DNA from: an uncultured Alphaproteobacteria bacterium
GTDB lineage: Bacteria > Pseudomonadota > Alphaproteobacteria > HIMB59 > GCA-002718135
Direction: 5' to 3'
NCBI GenBank assembly: GCA_902615625.1
Contig: CACMPM010000005.1
Coordinates: 32,620 to 96,619 of the forward strand
DNA: 64,000 nt
In this document: positions 61,714 through 64,000 of the stretch, piece by piece
How the letters are laid out: each line of letters starts with the position of its first letter
Position numbering within the stretch: position 1 is the stretch's first letter
Program-made: the position numbers and the translations under genes
Notes under the pieces: model-generated
Told to the model about the DNA's origin: nothing
Databases searched by the model: none
Seen by the model: the letters and a program-made list of their open reading frames with translations, nothing else

Positions 61714-61752
61714 TGTTTTAAAATTTAATTAAACAATATTTAAGATTTTTAT

Positions 61753-63255
61753 CTAGAATATTTTTGCGTACTTTCTCAAGTCGACATCGCTTACTGTTTT
61801 AAAAGTTCCATCTCCATTATTTATATAAACATCATTATTGCCGGGATTAAGCCAATGACCGTTAACCATAAAGTCTATGTTACCATCAAAGTTAATATCT
61901 GCAGGATGTAGTGATATGTACCAACCATTCTCATCGTGATTAACCTCTGACATAGGCCAATTCTCTTTGTTATATTTAGTTACGCTATGTATTGATTGTT
62001 GCCAGCCGATTGTGAAGTTACCCTTTCCATCATTCAAGTAAGTAATTAAATAACCTCCAACATAATTAAGACCAATAGTTGAGCCTACTAAATCCATATC
62101 ACCATCGTTATCAACATCAGCAACCATAGTTCCTACTGGCATACATAACGGAATATTATCTTTAGTCTTTGTGTGATATCCTACATTTTTTATTTCTTTT
62201 GAATTTTTGGTATTCCATTTGTTAGTACCATTACCCCAAAGAATTCTTAGACTGTGTCTGTTTTTAGAACTTTTTTGATGGCCCTTCCAGTTGCTATGAT
62301 ATTTAAAACAATCTGAACTATGAGCACCAGCCAACATATCGATGTATCCATCACCATTAAAATCTGCGTGTCTTACAATAAAGGCAAATTGATTACCACA
62401 AGTTGAACTTTTCATATTACCTTTACCGTCGTTGATAAGACAAATCATTTCACCGTTTTTGCCTTTCCAATCAATACTTGCAAGAATGATATCAAAATCA
62501 CCATCTTTATCAAAGTCACCTGTATCGGCTCTGTGTGAATAATTACAAATTCTATTATATTTTTTGTTGAAGTCTTTTCCGTTACCAATATGTGTTTCAC
62601 TTGACTCTTTTAAGAATCCCTCAGGCTGTGACAAGAAATAAGAATGATACCCGCCGCAACCTGTTCCAAAATCATTAACGGCCGCTGCCAAATAAATGTC
62701 GTCCCAACCGTCGCCATTGAAATCTGCAATAAGTGGTTGTGCAGTTCCACTTTGAATAAATGGTAAATTATCTTGTATTAAACCTGTACCCCAATATGAC
62801 TCTTTTCCTTCAGCTTTTCCAGTTTCTTTTTTACCAAGAATAATTTGATAGTTATGTTGTGTAACACCTTTCTCTGCCAAACAAGCACCGGCATCTTTAT
62901 TAGCTTTACAGACATAGATACCTTGATCTTCGTCTAATTTTGCTTTGAATTCCTTATCAAGATTTAAAACTGTTACTACGTAATCTTGAACACCATCTCT
63001 GTTGAAATCTCCTGTTGCAATAAAATCATGCATTGTAAACCAAAATTGGGTTTTATCATACGCTAAGAGTTTCGCTAGAAATTGATCCTTAAGCATTTTT
63101 TTTGGTAGAAGCCATTTTTTCTTACCATTCAAATTTTTATCCCACAAGTACTCGGTATCAAATCCTTGACCACCTTGAAAAGGATATATCTCTTTTGTTA
63201 TTGCAGTAGTTGATAGAAATATCGTAATTAAAAAAAAAGTTGCAAACTTAATCAT
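61753..63255 (-). CDS. Secreted FG-GAP/VCBS repeat protein
   Basis: 500 residues from the ATG at 63255, which gives a clean signal peptide (MIKFATFFLITIFLSTTAITK); the longer frame would overlap the upstream gene. Six or more calcium-binding-type propeller repeats are visible: DFNRDGVQDYVV, DFNGDGWDDIYL, DFDKDGDFDIIL, DFNGDGYIDMLA, DVDNDGDMDLVG and DINFDGNIDFMV. Probably an exported beta-propeller, maybe for adhesion or glycan binding; no enzymatic site is seen. Confidence 0.82.
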   Translation of the reverse strand: MIKFATFFLITIFLSTTAITKEIYPFQGGQGFDTEYLWDKNLNGKKKWLLPKKMLKDQFLAKLLAYDKTQFWFTMHDFIATGDFNRDGVQDYVVTVLNLDKEFKAKLDEDQGIYVCKANKDAGACLAEKGVTQHNYQIILGKKETGKAEGKESYWGTGLIQDNLPFIQSGTAQPLIADFNGDGWDDIYLAAAVNDFGTGCGGYHSYFLSQPEGFLKESSETHIGNGKDFNKKYNRICNYSHRADTGDFDKDGDFDIILASIDWKGKNGEMICLINDGKGNMKSSTCGNQFAFIVRHADFNGDGYIDMLAGAHSSDCFKYHSNWKGHQKSSKNRHSLRILWGNGTNKWNTKNSKEIKNVGYHTKTKDNIPLCMPVGTMVADVDNDGDMDLVGSTIGLNYVGGYLITYLNDGKGNFTIGWQQSIHSVTKYNKENWPMSEVNHDENGWYISLHPADINFDGNIDFMVNGHWLNPGNNDVYINNGDGTFKTVSDVDLRKYAKIF

Positions 63256-63280
63256 AAAATTTTTTAAATTTTTGAAAAGT

Positions 63281-64000
63281 TTAGTTAATACGATTTTGTA
63301 TTTTATCAATATTTTCAAGTTTAGATAGTGGTCCAATACTTGATATAGTAATTGGCCCTTTTACAATTTCATTAGCAATCTTTTGAACAGTCTCTTTAGA
63401 GACCTTATCTATATTTTGAATAGTTTCAGCTGGTTCAATTATTCTATTAAAGACCAAAAGTTGTCTAGCAGCACTCTCACATCTTCTAAATGCACTTTCT
63501 CTCCCCATCATTAAGCTTGCTTTCAATTGAGCTTTACCTCTATTTATTTCCTTTTCTGTAATTGAATTAGGACTTTCATTTAATTGATCACATAAAACAG
63601 GTATGAGCTCTTGGATTTGATTTTCACCTGTTCCACAATAAATACCAAAAACACCGGTGTCAGTATAAGATGAACTGAAAGAAGAAATACCATAAACAAG
63701 ACCACGTTTCTCTCTAATCTCTTGAAACAATCTTGAAGACATACCTCCACCTAATAAAGAAGAGTAAACCAATAAAGAATAGTAATCATCATGGTGATAA
63801 TCTATACCTTCAAAACCAAGTAGTAAGTGAATCTGTTCTAATTTTTTATCTTCTCTGTATTCTCCAGATTTGTAATCAGCTTTTTGTCTTTCAGTAGATA
63901 ATCCGGTTGGTAGGTTAGTGCATGATTTTTTAATTGATTCAACAAATTGATCATGATCAATTTTTCCAGCTGCACTTATAATCATTTTTTTTGGATTATA
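63281..64000 (-). CDS. M16-family zinc peptidase (PqqL/YmxG type), C-terminal part
   Basis: The frame is open to the right window edge (codons for YNPKK precede an internal Met at 63985), so the N-terminal catalytic domain with HXXEH lies outside. The C-terminal half shows the family's HILLGFEG-like IHLLLGFEGI, LGGGMSSRLFQEIREKRGLVYGISSF and the arrangement of the mitochondrial-processing-peptidase-like fold. About 239 residues are visible. The stop is 25 nt from the FG-GAP gene start. Confidence 0.88.
   Translation of the reverse strand, partial: YNPKKMIISAAGKIDHDQFVESIKKSCTNLPTGLSTERQKADYKSGEYREDKKLEQIHLLLGFEGIDYHHDDYYSLLVYSSLLGGGMSSRLFQEIREKRGLVYGISSFSSSYTDTGVFGIYCGTGENQIQELIPVLCDQLNESPNSITEKEINRGKAQLKASLMMGRESAFRRCESAARQLLVFNRIIEPAETIQNIDKVSKETVQKIANEIVKGPITISSIGPLSKLENIDKIQNRIN

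Overview
The window is strongly AT-rich, tightly packed and free of mobile elements. It looks like the chromosome of a streamlined marine alphaproteobacterium of the SAR11-like type (HIMB59 or AEGEAN-169 style groups are my guess; there is no rRNA here to prove it). Support comes from the F0 ATP synthase genes standing alone with paired b' and b subunits, the alphaproteobacterial gene set (DciA/DUF721, type-II ThrB, DUF6494), 1-10 nt gaps or overlaps between genes, and many sugar and ammonium uptake genes. I see no tRNA, rRNA, CRISPR array, insertion sequence or prophage.

Layout. 1-9639: purine synthesis (purK partial, purC, purD, purF, purN, purM on the minus strand; a PurS-PurL fusion and purQ on the plus strand from a shared divergent region). 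9641-19756: housekeeping genes (mutY, dciA, a DsbA-like thiol oxidase, a short-armed smc, the F0 operon atpI-B-E-F'-F, ispH, thrB, rnhA, yceI). 19762-42496: a large sugar and sugar-acid catabolic region. It holds polyol dehydrogenases and xylulokinase, lactate-type dehydrogenases, a rhamnose/fucose-type ABC importer with mutarotase, SDR, lactonase and rhamnonate-dehydratase-like enzyme, and an arabinonate-dehydratase-type operon with an SMP-30 lactonase. 42541-51004: two paralogous membrane di-iron oxygenases, a sterol-desaturase-family hydroxylase, a Rieske ferredoxin, a ferredoxin reductase and a divergent PanB-like protein, facing a second sugar ABC importer. 51023-54351: peroxiredoxin, DsbD-like protein, YqgE and a small orphan. 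54413-57948: two ammonium transporter genes. 58053-61713: a Gfo/Idh dehydrogenase and a TIM-barrel isomerase, a glutamine amidotransferase, an Ogt-type methyltransferase and DUF6494. 61753-64000: a secreted FG-GAP/VCBS protein and a truncated M16 peptidase.

The two most notable systems are these. (1) Each ammonium transporter gene is preceded by a tandem pair of RNA aptamers matching the glutamine riboswitch (glnA motif) core, four aptamers in all, with intact stems, loop-only drift and one compensatory base-pair change between copies. This implies direct sensing of glutamine by the amt mRNAs. (2) The desaturase / Rieske ferredoxin / ferredoxin reductase set resembles the mocDEF rhizopine O-demethylase genes. 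It faces a sugar importer and runs co-directionally into lactonase and sugar-acid dehydratase genes, with MocA- and MocC-like enzymes about 10 kb away. I infer import and oxidative O-demethylation of a methylated sugar or cyclitol; the substrate is unknown.

Other oddities: purF lacks most Fe-S ligands, purC is of the long eukaryote-like type, smc has shortened coiled coils, and stable hairpins follow the two binding-protein genes and both amt genes.
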